The notes: generated by a model not told the origin, from the letters alone. 49,384 bases of DNA from Methylophaga pinxianii (GCF_020447225.1 NZ_JAJAEO010000166.1:1-49384), one strand, 5' to 3'. Positions 18,961 through 27,723 are shown, counted from the stretch's first letter. Program-made: numbers and translations.

Positions 18961-20975
18961 GTACGCCGGTATTACTGGAAGTCAAGGGTCTGAAAACCTG
19001 GTTCTCGAGCAAAGATCGGCCGTTTAAAGCAGTTGATGGTATCGATTTTTCTATCCGACAAGGTGAGACTTTTGCGTTATTAGGGGAGTCAGGCTGTGGC
19101 AAGTCGATTAGTGCACTCTCTATATTAAGATTAAATCCTTATCCTGCCAGTAATATAGTGGCGGGCGAAATCAAACTAGATGGTCTGGACCTTCTCAAAC
19201 TCTCTGAAGCAGAAATGGAACGGGTTCGGGGGCGTCGGGTCGCCATGATTTTTCAGGAACCGCAAAGCTCATTGAATCCGGTATTAACGTTCGGTCAACA
19301 GGTTGGGGAGGTCTTGCGCTGGCATTTCACCTTATCCCCTCAGGAAATACAGCAACGTAGTCTGAAACTGTTGGATGCGGTGGGTATTCCCGATCCCTTG
19401 AGACGTTTGAAAGAATATCCCCATCAGATGTCGGGCGGAATGAAGCAACGTGTGATGATTGCGATGGCATTGGCGGGAGAGCCTGAATTACTGATTGCGG
19501 ATGAACCAACGACTGCTCTGGACGTCACGATTCAGGCACAGATACTCGATCTACTGAAACAAATTCAGCGCGACACGGGCATGGCGATTCTGTTGATTAC
19601 ACATGATTTGGGTGTTGCGGCACAGATGGCCGATCAGATAGCCGTAATGTATGCCGGACAAATCGTTGAAAAAGCTGATCGACAGACTTTCTTCAACCAT
19701 GCTCAACATCCCTATGCACAAAAATTATTTGAGGCTTTACCCAGTGAACAGAAACGTGATCAACGTTTAACGGTTATAAAAGGCAGTGTGCCACCGTTAA
19801 ATCAAAATTTTATCGGCTGCCGCTTTGCTGAAAGATGCGATTTTGCATGGGATCACTGTCATCAGCATGAACCAAAGTGGCTGGCAACAGAGCAAAGTGG
19901 TATTCGCTGTCATTTATATGATCCGGTGGTAGCAATTTCACACAGTAACGCCTCTAAAGCGCTTCATACCTCACACTTATCAGAGGTGGTTCCCTCAAAG
20001 ATTCATGCGCTTGATGTTAGAGGGCTAAAAGTACATTTTCCCATCCGCAAAGGTATCTTTCAGCGTCAAGTCGGACAGGTAAAAGCAGTCGATGGGGTTA
20101 ATCTGACGTTGCATAACGCTGAAACGCTGGCATTAGTAGGCGAATCCGGCTGTGGTAAAACCACGGTTGGAAAGGGCATTTTACAGCTAGTGCGGGTGAC
20201 CTCTGGAGAAGTGCGTTTTCGGGGAAAAGTACTGAATCGTCTCTCACAACATGAATTGAAACCCTATCGTGGTCAGTTACAGATCATCTTTCAGGATCCG
20301 TTTTCTTCAATGAATCCTCGAATGACTGTTGAACAGATCATTGAAGAAGCCATCAGTGCAACACGATTCCGCAAGGACACTGTTGCAAGATCCAAGTACG
20401 TGGATTCATTGTTACAGCGCGTCGGGTTGAGAGCCGATATCCGGCATCGTTATCCCCATGAGTTTTCGGGCGGTCAACGGCAACGTATTTGTATTGCCAG
20501 GGCTTTGGCAACTGAACCCGAGATAATTATATGTGATGAACCCACCAGCGCTCTGGACGTTTCTGTTCAGGCGCAAATTCTGAATTTGCTTCGGGATATC
20601 CAGCATGAATTTGGGCTGTCATTTTTGTTTATTACCCATAACATTGGGGTAGTTGATTATCTGGCACATCGAGTTGCGGTGATGTATCTGGGTAGAATAG
20701 TAGAACAGGGGAGTCGTCAGCAGGTATTGGATTCACCCAAACATCCTTATACTCAAGTTTTACTTGCAGCGGTTCCGGAGATTGGTAAGCAGCAGCTGCA
20801 GGTCACTGTAAATGGCGAATTACCATCGCCAGCCAATCCTCCCGAAGGGTGTCATTTTCATCAGCGTTGTCCCCGGGTGATGCCAATTTGCCAGAAGCAT
20901 TATCCGCCGACCACGTTGCTGGACGATGGACATCAGGTTAATTGTTTTTTATATGAAGAGAATGAAAATGGATAA
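18957..20975 (+). CDS. Oligopeptide-type ABC transporter, two ATPase domains fused (YejF/GsiA-like)
   Basis: This 672-residue cytoplasmic ATPase joins the DppD-like and DppF-like halves. Domain 1 has Walker A GESGCGKS, signature MSGGMKQR and Walker [13 protein letters not shown]. Domain 2 has [17 protein letters not shown] and [12 protein letters not shown]. Each half ends in an oligopeptide-type C-terminal Cys motif (GCRFAERC and GCHFHQRCP). It should power the permease encoded just upstream, whose stop it overlaps. The substrate is unknown; peptides, nickel or microcin-like compounds are family options. Confidence 0.92.
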   Translation: MSTPVLLEVKGLKTWFSSKDRPFKAVDGIDFSIRQGETFALLGESGCGKSISALSILRLNPYPASNIVAGEIKLDGLDLLKLSEAEMERVRGRRVAMIFQEPQSSLNPVLTFGQQVGEVLRWHFTLSPQEIQQRSLKLLDAVGIPDPLRRLKEYPHQMSGGMKQRVMIAMALAGEPELLIADEPTTALDVTIQAQILDLLKQIQRDTGMAILLITHDLGVAAQMADQIAVMYAGQIVEKADRQTFFNHAQHPYAQKLFEALPSEQKRDQRLTVIKGSVPPLNQNFIGCRFAERCDFAWDHCHQHEPKWLATEQSGIRCHLYDPVVAISHSNASKALHTSHLSEVVPSKIHALDVRGLKVHFPIRKGIFQRQVGQVKAVDGVNLTLHNAETLALVGESGCGKTTVGKGILQLVRVTSGEVRFRGKVLNRLSQHELKPYRGQLQIIFQDPFSSMNPRMTVEQIIEEAISATRFRKDTVARSKYVDSLLQRVGLRADIRHRYPHEFSGGQRQRICIARALATEPEIIICDEPTSALDVSVQAQILNLLRDIQHEFGLSFLFITHNIGVVDYLAHRVAVMYLGRIVEQGSRQQVLDSPKHPYTQVLLAAVPEIGKQQLQVTVNGELPSPANPPEGCHFHQRCPRVMPICQKHYPPTTLLDDGHQVNCFLYEENENG

Positions 20976-21213
20976 ACAAACTCAAACTGAACTGGAAGCG
21001 GCCGCTTTTCGTCGATTGGTTGCCCACTTGCAAGAGCGTACCGATGTACAAAATATAGATTTGATGAATCTGGCGGGGTTCTGCCGTAACTGCCTGTCAA
21101 AGTGGTATCTGGCCGCTGCAGAGCAACAGGGTGTTGAAATGGATTATGATGCTGCCCGTCAGCATGTCTACGGAATGACATATGATGAGTGGAAGCAGAA
21201 ATATCAGAAATAA
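20968..21213 (+). CDS. DUF1244 family protein
   Basis: This small protein of 81 residues starts at ATG 20968, 7 bases after a GAAGAG Shine-Dalgarno, and overlaps the ABC ATPase end by 8 bp. The frame is open upstream, but that part lies in the ATPase gene. The sequence (FRRLVAHLQERTDVQNIDLM, then GFCRNCLSKWYL and GMTYDEWKQKYQ) matches the widespread proteobacterial DUF1244 family of unknown role. The CxxC could bind metal. It is convergent with the anti-sigma gene, with only 22 bp between. Confidence 0.88.
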   Translation: MDKQTQTELEAAAFRRLVAHLQERTDVQNIDLMNLAGFCRNCLSKWYLAAAEQQGVEMDYDAARQHVYGMTYDEWKQKYQK

Positions 21214-21235
21214 CCGTCGACCGAGTCTGAAAATA

Positions 21236-21475
21236 TTACTTTTGGGTGCTATCTTTTAGCTGTTGAGCCAGGTTTTTAACGTGCTGATCAATCACGATAG
21301 GTTGTTTTTGTGGCATCAAACGAATGCTCTCAATGGTTGTGCGTAATTGTCTGATGTAATTGCGGCAGTTATGGCAAAGAAATAAATGCATTTTAAACGC
21401 CATACGCTGCCGTAAGGACAAGTTCTTGTCCAGATATTCACTTGCCATTGATTCGATGTCACGACATTTGAGCAT
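21236..21475 (-). CDS. Soluble zinc-finger anti-sigma factor (zf-HC2/ZAS type)
   Basis: This 79-residue protein carries the zinc anti-sigma motif H30-x3-C34-x2-C37 (HLFLCHNC) plus an upstream C4. No membrane helix follows; the C-terminus is polar. It is therefore a cytoplasmic ZAS-type factor like RsrA, ChrR or neisserial MseR, which release their sigma when the zinc-thiol site is oxidised or metal is disturbed. It lies 1 bp downstream of the ECF sigma gene on the same strand, the usual sigma/anti-sigma pairing. That it responds to thiol oxidants or copper is inference from the family and the target genes next door. Confidence 0.85.
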   Translation of the reverse strand: MLKCRDIESMASEYLDKNLSLRQRMAFKMHLFLCHNCRNYIRQLRTTIESIRLMPQKQPIVIDQHVKNLAQQLKDSTQK

Positions 21476-21476
21476 A

Positions 21477-22097
21477 TTAGTCGTTTTCCTGATATTGATG
21501 AATTTGTTGATGGATCACTGAGCGAGCACGATGCAACAACACTCTGGCATTGGACGCAGAGATGCCCAGAATGTTACAAATTTGTGGCATTGTTTCGCCT
21601 TCCAGGTCATAGAGCGTGAGAACGGCTTGTTGTTGTGCTGGCAATTTTTCAAAGGTCTGGCGGATGATGTCACTCAGCTGATCGTTGGCAAGGATGGCTT
21701 CAGGTGTTTCCAAATCCCATTCTGAAATATGCTCTCGCCAATGGCCGGAAGCATCAAACAGATCATCTGACTCGATCTGTTGCCAGTTTTCATCTAATGA
21801 GACCTGACGTTTTTCCCTTCGTAATCTTGTTTTTGCGGCATTTGCGGTGATTTGAATTAACCAGGTTTGCAAGCTGCTGCGGCCAGCAAACTCATTCAGT
21901 GAGCGGATGGCAGAAAGCCATGCATCCTGCACAATCTCTTCCGCAAAGGCTTCACCGATAATCGCTCTGGCAATGGTCAACATACGGTTGTGATACAAAG
22001 CGACTGTCATCTCAAATGCAGATGACTCACCTGCAAGCATGCCTTTAATTAACTCCGCCTCTGTTTTTAACGGAGGCGGATCAGCCTTTATGCTCAT
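21477..22097 (-). CDS. ECF-type RNA polymerase sigma factor
   Basis: This 206-residue sigma-70 family factor has only regions 2 and 4. Region 2 (about 30-95) includes the core-binding AEEIVQDAWLSAIRSLNEFAG. Region 4 (about 140-195) holds the helix-turn-helix with LPAQQQAVLTLYDLEGETM and ISASNARVLLHRAR. It is followed at once by its anti-sigma gene and is divergent from the Cys-rich peptide-doxX-msrPQ genes, which are its likely targets. Its own promoter may be sigma-70-like (TTGAAT/TATTAA on the minus strand). Confidence 0.93.
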   Translation of the reverse strand: MSIKADPPPLKTEAELIKGMLAGESSAFEMTVALYHNRMLTIARAIIGEAFAEEIVQDAWLSAIRSLNEFAGRSSLQTWLIQITANAAKTRLRREKRQVSLDENWQQIESDDLFDASGHWREHISEWDLETPEAILANDQLSDIIRQTFEKLPAQQQAVLTLYDLEGETMPQICNILGISASNARVLLHRARSVIHQQIHQYQEND

Positions 22098-22166
22098 CCT
22101 TTAACCAATCCTGCATAGGGTTGTGTGAAGTTGTTAAACCTTGTGTGGCACTTTTTCCCAAACACA

Positions 22167-22195
22167 TTAATAAAGTATGTGAGGTAGGCATTCAA
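22167..22195 (-). promoter_or_regulatory. Possible sigma-70-type promoter for the ECF sigma gene
   Basis: On the minus strand TTGAAT (22195-22190) and TATTAA (22172-22167) are 17 bases apart, about 70 bases before the sigma start. This is a fair match to a housekeeping promoter but was picked by eye. An ECF-type self-driven promoter is not obvious here. Confidence 0.35.
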
Positions 22196-22255
22196 GAGAA
22201 AATTATTGGAGAAAGCAGGCAAAAGCAGCTGATTGAGCAAATTTGATAATTCTTT

Positions 22256-22281
22256 GTAACAAACGAATCCTTCGTCAGTCT
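22256..22281 (+). promoter_or_regulatory. Possible ECF promoter for the Cys-rich peptide operon
   Basis: GTAACA (22256-22261) and GTCT (22278-22281) are 16 bases apart, the usual ECF geometry. The -35 has the AAC core common to ECF promoters. An alternative -10, CGTC, lies at 22273 with shorter spacing. The leader to the ATG would be about 55 bases. Which one the neighbouring sigma uses cannot be told without data. Confidence 0.45.
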
Positions 22282-22345
22282 ATGTTAGCGAGACCGGTTC
22301 TGAGGGACTGGTTGACACAAACTAAACCTATAAGGATTTTAAGAC

Positions 22346-22642
22346 ATGGCTATGAACAAAAAATCATCTTTCGCATTAGCAGCCAGCGCAGCAATGACAG
22401 CTGGTTTGTCATTATCACCATTAGCTATGGCGGATACCGCTAACCCTTTCCAATCATCTGAATTAACGCATGGCTACATGCAGTTGGCGGAACATCACGA
22501 AGAAGGCAAATGTGGTGAAGCAAAGTGTGGTGAAGACAGCAAAAAAGATGCTGAGGGTAAATGTGGTGAAGCCAAGTGTGGCGAAGATAGCAAAAAAGAT
22601 GCTGAAGGCAAATGTGGCGAAGCTAAATGCGGTAACAAATAA
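22346..22642 (+). CDS. Secreted Cys-rich EGKCG-repeat peptide (HvfA/bufferin-like precursor)
   Basis: This 98-residue precursor has a signal peptide cut after PLAMA (A29/D30). The mature start DTANPFQSSELTHGYMQLA is followed by three tandem repeats of EGKCGEAKCGEDSKKDA, the last one cut short. Six cysteines (C56, C61, C73, C78, C90, C95) are all in KCGEAKC pairs. EGKCG repeats with an NPF...L..GY lead match HvfA-type precursors, which DUF692 (MNIO) enzymes modify to copper-binding oxazolone/thioamide peptides (bufferins). No such enzyme is nearby, so modification is uncertain. Unmodified, the peptide could still bind copper or mop up oxidants. AAGGAT lies 9 bases before the ATG; a strong terminator follows. 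Confidence 0.8.
   Translation: MAMNKKSSFALAASAAMTAGLSLSPLAMADTANPFQSSELTHGYMQLAEHHEEGKCGEAKCGEDSKKDAEGKCGEAKCGEDSKKDAEGKCGEAKCGNK
22502..22639 (+). repeat. 51-bp tandem repeat coding the EGKCG units
   Basis: Two full 51-bp units (22502-22552 and 22553-22603) and a 36-bp partial unit (22604-22639) lie inside the peptide gene. Differences between units are mostly at third codon positions, so selection keeps the peptide sequence rather than the DNA. Units can be gained or lost by slippage, changing the number of metal sites. Confidence 0.9.
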
Positions 22643-22663
22643 TATTCGTTGCAATTCATCAAA

Positions 22664-22690
22664 AAAACAGGGGCTAAGGCCCCTGTTTTT
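22664..22690 (+). terminator. Intrinsic terminator/attenuator after the peptide gene
   Basis: AACAGGGGC (22666-22674), loop TAAG and GCCCCTGTT (22679-22687) form a perfect 9-bp GC-rich stem. It is flanked by A-runs on the left and ended by TTTTT. It lies between the peptide gene and the DoxX gene of what looks like one operon. Partial termination would give many peptide mRNAs per transport/repair mRNA. Confidence 0.85.
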
Positions 22691-22708
22691 CCTCCAGGGA
22701 TAATCACT

Positions 22709-23344
22709 ATGTCTGAGCTATTTAAAAAACTGCAACGGTTGTTGAATACCACGCGCCAAGTGGACTTTCTGGCCACTTTATTACTGAGAGCTTACCTGAT
22801 ACCGGTTTTCTGGGTAGCTGCCAATAATAAATGGAATCCATTTAATTCCGAGAGTTCGTTACAAAACACCATAGACTGGTTTGCCAATCCTGACTGGGGC
22901 TTGGGTTTACCGTTTCCTGAAATAATGGCTTATATGGCCTGGGCCGCAGAATATTTTGGTGCCATCCTGTTACTGCTGGGACTTGCTGTTCGCTGGATCA
23001 GCATTCCTTTAATGATCACTATGCTGGTTGCTGCCTTCAGTGTGCATTGGAAAAATGGCTGGCAAGCGATTCACGATCCCATGAGTGCTTTTGCTGCGGA
23101 TAACGCTGCCGGAGCAATCGAACGGTTAGATCGAGCAAAATCAATTTTGCAAGAACATGGCAATTATAGCTGGCTGACGGAACATGGCAGCTTTGTTGTA
23201 CTCAATAACGGAATAGAGTTTGCCGCAACTTATTTTGTCATGTTGCTGGCGTTATTCTTTATTGGGGCGGGTCGATATATCAGTGTTGATTACTGGCTAG
23301 CCAAACATTACATGTCAGATGAGGTGAATCATGTGGATTCGTAA
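22709..23344 (+). CDS. DoxX-family membrane protein (HvfD/BufD position)
   Basis: This 211-residue inner-membrane protein has four helices of the DoxX type. Hallmarks are an early [18 protein letters not shown], then [44 protein letters not shown]. The frame is open upstream to 22649, but that region is the terminator, and ATG 22709 has AGGGA 8 bases before it. DoxX-type proteins close copper-peptide (bufferin) operons in other bacteria. Their role there is unclear; quinone-linked thiol or oxidant chemistry has been proposed. The gene overlaps msrP by 14 bp. Confidence 0.85.
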   Translation: MSELFKKLQRLLNTTRQVDFLATLLLRAYLIPVFWVAANNKWNPFNSESSLQNTIDWFANPDWGLGLPFPEIMAYMAWAAEYFGAILLLLGLAVRWISIPLMITMLVAAFSVHWKNGWQAIHDPMSAFAADNAAGAIERLDRAKSILQEHGNYSWLTEHGSFVVLNNGIEFAATYFVMLLALFFIGAGRYISVDYWLAKHYMSDEVNHVDS

Positions 23345-24287
23345 AAAACATCCGTGGGAAATTCCTGAATCAGAAGTCACTGATTATCAAGTGTATTTAA
23401 ACCGTCGACAGTTCATTAATGGTGCAGCTGGTTTGGCTGCCGCGACGGCAATGCCATTAAGCTTTGCTGCAAAAGAGCCGACCGGGGCAGCTTTTGAGAA
23501 TTTACAGCAAAGCGGATTTTCCACTGAGGAAAAACTGACTACCTATGAATCCATAACGACTTATAACAATTTTTATGAGTTTGGTACGGATAAGGAATCC
23601 CCATCCGCATTAGCGGCTAACTTTCCTGATCGTAGTGAACCCTGGATGATTAACATTGATGGTGAGTGCGATAAACCGGGGCAATATGACTACAACGAGT
23701 TGATTCAATCTCAGACGTTGGAAGAACGGATTTATCGTTTGCGCTGTGTTGAGGGTTGGTCAATGGTGATACCTTGGGTCGGGTTTCCACTCGCGGATCT
23801 GTTGAAGCAGGCGCAACCAAATTCCAAAGCCAAGTTTGTTGAATTTACAACGTTGTACGATCCCGAGCAAATGCCCGGGCAACGCCGCCGCGTCCTGAAT
23901 TGGCCTTATCTGGAAGGTCTCCGAATGGATGAGGCGATGAATCCCTTGACCTTGCTTGCGGTGGGGCTCTATGGACGCGAGATGCCGGGACAGAACGGGG
24001 CGCCAATACGTTTGGTTGTGCCCTGGAAATATGGTTTTAAAAGTATCAAATCTATAGTGCGAATTCGGTTCGTTGAAAAAATGCCGTTAACCGCCTGGGT
24101 ACAGGCTAACGCAAGTGAATACGGCTTTTATTCCAACGTAAACCCGGAGGTAGATCATCCACGCTGGAGTCAACGGCGCGAAAGACGTATTGGCGAATTC
24201 CTCAAACGCGAAACGCTTATGTTTAATGGTTATGGTGATCAGGTTGCCGAGTTATACAGCGGAATGGATTTAAAACGTTATTTCTAA
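23331..24287 (+). CDS. msrP: Periplasmic methionine sulfoxide reductase catalytic subunit MsrP
   Basis: MsrP (formerly YedY) is a molybdopterin enzyme that repairs oxidised methionines in envelope proteins, for example after hypochlorite stress. The 318-residue protein has a Tat signal with the twin Arg in [11 protein letters not shown] (R25-R26). The molybdenum-ligand cysteine is C139 in [15 protein letters not shown]. Family segments [27 protein letters not shown] (in parts) and [18 protein letters not shown] are present. It overlaps both doxX (14 bp) and msrQ (1 base), so the three are coupled. Confidence 0.95.
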   Translation: MWIRKKHPWEIPESEVTDYQVYLNRRQFINGAAGLAAATAMPLSFAAKEPTGAAFENLQQSGFSTEEKLTTYESITTYNNFYEFGTDKESPSALAANFPDRSEPWMINIDGECDKPGQYDYNELIQSQTLEERIYRLRCVEGWSMVIPWVGFPLADLLKQAQPNSKAKFVEFTTLYDPEQMPGQRRRVLNWPYLEGLRMDEAMNPLTLLAVGLYGREMPGQNGAPIRLVVPWKYGFKSIKSIVRIRFVEKMPLTAWVQANASEYGFYSNVNPEVDHPRWSQRRERRIGEFLKRETLMFNGYGDQVAELYSGMDLKRYF

Positions 24288-24889
24288 TGAAAAAGCACCT
24301 CACCAGACTCAAAGCACTGGTTTTTTGTATTTCATTGCTGCCATTTATCTGGTTAAGCTATGCGCTACTGACTGACCAATTAGGTGCTAATCCGATTGAA
24401 GCGGTGACCCGAGACACCGGATTATGGGCATTACGTTTCATTTTGGTGACTTTATTGATTTCGCCAATACGTAAACTGACGGGCATCAATGAATTCATTC
24501 GCTTTCGTCGTATGCTGGGCTTGTTTGCCTTTTTTTATGCCAGCCTGCACATGCTGCTTTATATTGGACTGGATCAGTTCTTTGATGTGCAGGAAATCTG
24601 GGTGGATATCATCAAAAGACCATTTATCACGGTAGGATTTATCAGTTTTTTACTATTGATACCATTGACCATTACCTCGACCGATAAGATGATAAAGAGG
24701 CTCGGTGGGCGTCGTTGGAAAAAATTACATTATTTAATTTACCTGATTGTCGTGCTTTCTTCCGTACATTTTTATATGCTGGTCAAGCAGGATAAAACCG
24801 AGCCGTTAATATATTTATTAATCGTTAGTTTGTTACTGGGTTTCAGAGTGGTTGGCCAGCGTCGGCGTCATCAAGCAGCAGGTTCCTGA
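24287..24889 (+). CDS. msrQ: MsrQ haem-binding membrane subunit
   Basis: MsrQ (formerly YedZ) is a six-helix cytochrome-b type membrane protein that passes quinol electrons to MsrP. It has 200 residues with ferric-reductase-like helices. Likely haem-ligand histidines lie in LHMLLYIGLD and in LHYLIYLIVVLSSVHFYML. The start overlaps the msrP stop by one base (TAATG). It ends the stress operon; the 179-bp gap after it has a small GCCAA/TTGGC hairpin without a T-run. Confidence 0.93.
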   Translation: MKKHLTRLKALVFCISLLPFIWLSYALLTDQLGANPIEAVTRDTGLWALRFILVTLLISPIRKLTGINEFIRFRRMLGLFAFFYASLHMLLYIGLDQFFDVQEIWVDIIKRPFITVGFISFLLLIPLTITSTDKMIKRLGGRRWKKLHYLIYLIVVLSSVHFYMLVKQDKTEPLIYLLIVSLLLGFRVVGQRRRHQAAGS

Positions 24890-25017
24890 AGCCAATTCGC
24901 TTGGCGATATCAGCTTTTTAGTTGAATTAATAATCTCCACAAGGTTTTGATTTTCTTGCCAGAATGGCGCTGTGGCGGGCTTTTGTCTTCCTGTCGGAGT
25001 GTCAATTAAACAAAAAC

Positions 25018-25026
25018 TGTTACAAT
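25018..25026 (+). promoter_or_regulatory. Possible extended -10 promoter for aceE
   Basis: TGTTACAAT forms a TGn-extended -10 (TACAAT at 25021-25026) about 43 bases before the aceE ATG. The -35 is weak. No PdhR-like TTGGT-ACCAA operator was seen. The rest of the gap 24890-25068 holds nothing else I can support. Confidence 0.4.
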
Positions 25027-25068
25027 GTGCGGCTGTAATTTATCGCGTTGAGATTTAAGAAGGTATAT

Positions 25069-27723
25069 ATGACTGATTTTGTCGATCACGATCCACAAGA
25101 AACGCAAGAATGGTTGGACGCTCTGGAGTCTGTACTGGAAGCTGCCGGTGACGAAAAAGCCCATTACATTATTGAAAAACTCATTGATAAGGCGCGCCGT
25201 AGCGGTGTGAATCTGCCTTACAGTGCCAATACCGCTTATGTTAATACCATTCCGGTGGACCAGCAGGAGCGTATTCCTGGTGACCAGGCAATGGAACATA
25301 AGCTCAGATCGTATATCCGCTGGAACGCGATGGCGATGGTAGTCAAAGCGAATATGAAACCTGGCGCTGTCGGCGGTCATATTGCAAGTTTTTCCTCTGC
25401 GGCAACACTTTACGATGTGGGTTTTAATCACTTCTACAAAGGTGATGATCATGAAGAAGGCGCCGATATGGTGTTTGTTCAAGGTCATTCCGCTCCCGGT
25501 ATTTACGCTCGTTCCTTCCTCGAAGGTCGTCTGACGGAAGAGCAACTTGATAACTTCCGTTTTGAAGTGGATGGCAAAGGTCTGTCTTCCTACCCGCATC
25601 CATGGTTGATGCCAGATTACTGGCAGTTCCCAACAGTTTCTATGGGACTGGGTCCTATCTTGTCTATCTATCAAGCGCGATTCATGAAGTATATGCATCA
25701 TCGTGATATTGCTAAAACCTCAGGTCGCCATGTTTGGGCCTATCTGGGTGATGGTGAAATGGATGAACCGGAGTCTTTGGGTGCAATTACCCTGGCGGGT
25801 CGCGAAAAGCTTGATAACCTGATTTTTGTGGTGAACTGCAATCTGCAACGTCTTGATGGGCCGGTGCGTGGTAACGGTAAGATTATTCAGGAACTGGAAG
25901 CCTTGTTCCGTGGTGCCGGCTGGAATGTGTTGAAAGTCATCTGGGGCAGCGGTTGGGATCAGTTGCTGGCTCGCGATACGGATGGCTGGTTGCTGAAACG
26001 CATGGAAGAAGTCGTCGACGGCGAATACCAGAATTACAAAGCCAAAGACGGTGCATATGTACGTAAGCACTTCTTTGGTAAATATCCAGAATTACTGGAT
26101 ATGGTTTCAGATATGACGGATGAAGATATCTGGCACTTAAGTCGTGGTGGCCACGATCCGCGGAAGATTTATGCTGCTTATAAACAAGCGGTGGATCATG
26201 TGGGGCAACCAACTGTTATCCTGGCTAAAACTGTTAAAGGTTATGGTCTGGGACAGGCAGGTGAAGGTCAGAACACCACGCATCAGCAGAAAAAAATGGA
26301 ATTGGAACACATGAAACGCTTTCGTGACCGTTTCAATATTCCTATTCCTGACGATGAAATTGAACAAATCCCCTACATTAAACTTGATGATGACAGCGCA
26401 GAGAAAAAATACCTGCTGGAACGTCGCAAGGAGTTAGGCGGCTTTATTCCCAAACGCAATCACAATGCACCCGCACTGGAAATCCCGCCATTAAGTATTT
26501 TTGATGCGGTGCTTAAAGACAGCGGCGATCGCGAACTTTCTACCACCATGGCTTTCGTGCGTGTGTTAACCGCCTTGATTCGTGATAAGAAAATTGGCAA
26601 AAACATTGTGCCTATCGTGCCGGACGAAGCACGTACTTTTGGGATGGAAGGCCTGTTCCGTTCTATTGGTATTTACTCGTCATCGGGTCAAAAGTACGAA
26701 CCGGAAGATTCTGGCAAAGTTATGTGGTATCGCGAAGATACCAAAGGCCAGATCCTTGAAGAAGGTATCAATGAAGCTGGCGCCATGTCGGAGTGGATCT
26801 CTGCAGCAACGGCATATTCCAACTACAACGTGAATATGGTGCCGTTCTATATTTACTATTCGATGTTCGGTTTCCAACGGGTTGGTGATTTATGCTGGCT
26901 GGCTGGTGATATCCAGGCTAAAGGCTTCCTGCTTGGTGGCACCGCAGGACGTACCACATTAAATGGTGAAGGTCTGCAGCATCAGGATGGACATAGTCTG
27001 ATTCTGGCAAACACTATTCCTAATTGCATTAGTTACGATCCAACATATGCCTATGAAATGGCCGTTATCGTGCATGAAGGCATGCGTCGGATGTACGAGA
27101 AGCAGGAAGGTGTGTTCTATTACATCACTGCGATGAATGAAAACTACACCCATCCTGCGATGCCTGAAGGATCGGAAGAGGGCATTATCAAAGGTCTCTA
27201 CCAGCTTAAATCTGGCGGAAAACATAAAGTTAAAGCACAGCTTCTTGGCAGTGGCACCATTCTGCGTGAAGTAGAAGCGGCTGCTGAAATGCTGGAAAAA
27301 GACTGGAATGTCTCTGCCAATGTTTGGAGTGCGACCAGTGTGAACGAACTGGTTCGTGACGGTATGGATGTTGATCGCTACAACCGTCTGCACCCGACAG
27401 CTGAGAAAAAACGCAGCTATATTTCACATTGCCTGGATGATCAGGATGGTGTGGTTGTCGCGTCTACCGACTATATGCGTCTTTATGCGGAGCAATTACG
27501 TCCCTGGATCAAACAACGTTATGTTGTGTTGGGCACCGATGGCTTTGGTCGCAGTGATACGCGTGAAAGATTACGCAGCTTCTTTGAAGTCGATCGCTAT
27601 CATGTGGTGGTTGCGACACTTAGCGCGCTGGCTGATGAAGGCACTATTAAATACGATGTGGTCGCAAAAGCCATCAAGCAATACAACATTGATGCTGACG
27701 CAACAAATCCAGTGAAGGTTTAA
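25069..27723 (+). CDS. aceE: Pyruvate dehydrogenase E1 component (homodimeric type)
   Basis: E1 decarboxylates pyruvate with thiamine diphosphate and passes the acetyl group to lipoyl-E2, feeding acetyl-CoA to the TCA cycle. The 884-residue protein matches the AceE length. The ThDP motif starts at GDGEMDEPESLGAI and ends at NCNLQRLDGP. The start is ATG 25069 with AAGAAGG upstream; a TTG 21 bases earlier is open but unlikely. It is followed by aceF after 3 bp and lpd, a classic pdh operon. Its cofactor links it to the thiamine operon in this window. Confidence 0.97.
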   Translation: MTDFVDHDPQETQEWLDALESVLEAAGDEKAHYIIEKLIDKARRSGVNLPYSANTAYVNTIPVDQQERIPGDQAMEHKLRSYIRWNAMAMVVKANMKPGAVGGHIASFSSAATLYDVGFNHFYKGDDHEEGADMVFVQGHSAPGIYARSFLEGRLTEEQLDNFRFEVDGKGLSSYPHPWLMPDYWQFPTVSMGLGPILSIYQARFMKYMHHRDIAKTSGRHVWAYLGDGEMDEPESLGAITLAGREKLDNLIFVVNCNLQRLDGPVRGNGKIIQELEALFRGAGWNVLKVIWGSGWDQLLARDTDGWLLKRMEEVVDGEYQNYKAKDGAYVRKHFFGKYPELLDMVSDMTDEDIWHLSRGGHDPRKIYAAYKQAVDHVGQPTVILAKTVKGYGLGQAGEGQNTTHQQKKMELEHMKRFRDRFNIPIPDDEIEQIPYIKLDDDSAEKKYLLERRKELGGFIPKRNHNAPALEIPPLSIFDAVLKDSGDRELSTTMAFVRVLTALIRDKKIGKNIVPIVPDEARTFGMEGLFRSIGIYSSSGQKYEPEDSGKVMWYREDTKGQILEEGINEAGAMSEWISAATAYSNYNVNMVPFYIYYSMFGFQRVGDLCWLAGDIQAKGFLLGGTAGRTTLNGEGLQHQDGHSLILANTIPNCISYDPTYAYEMAVIVHEGMRRMYEKQEGVFYYITAMNENYTHPAMPEGSEEGIIKGLYQLKSGGKHKVKAQLLGSGTILREVEAAAEMLEKDWNVSANVWSATSVNELVRDGMDVDRYNRLHPTAEKKRSYISHCLDDQDGVVVASTDYMRLYAEQLRPWIKQRYVVLGTDGFGRSDTRERLRSFFEVDRYHVVVATLSALADEGTIKYDVVAKAIKQYNIDADATNPVKV

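Noticed and set aside
22502-22639. CRISPR-like short direct repeats
   Set aside because: The units are adjacent with no spacers and are in frame within the Cys-rich peptide gene.
22649-22708. Upstream DoxX start
   Set aside because: The extra 20 codons are the terminator stem; ATG 22709 has its own ribosome site.
25006-25701. 231-codon minus-strand open frame opposite aceE
   Set aside because: It is antisense to the highly conserved aceE gene and has no family features; a codon-bias shadow.
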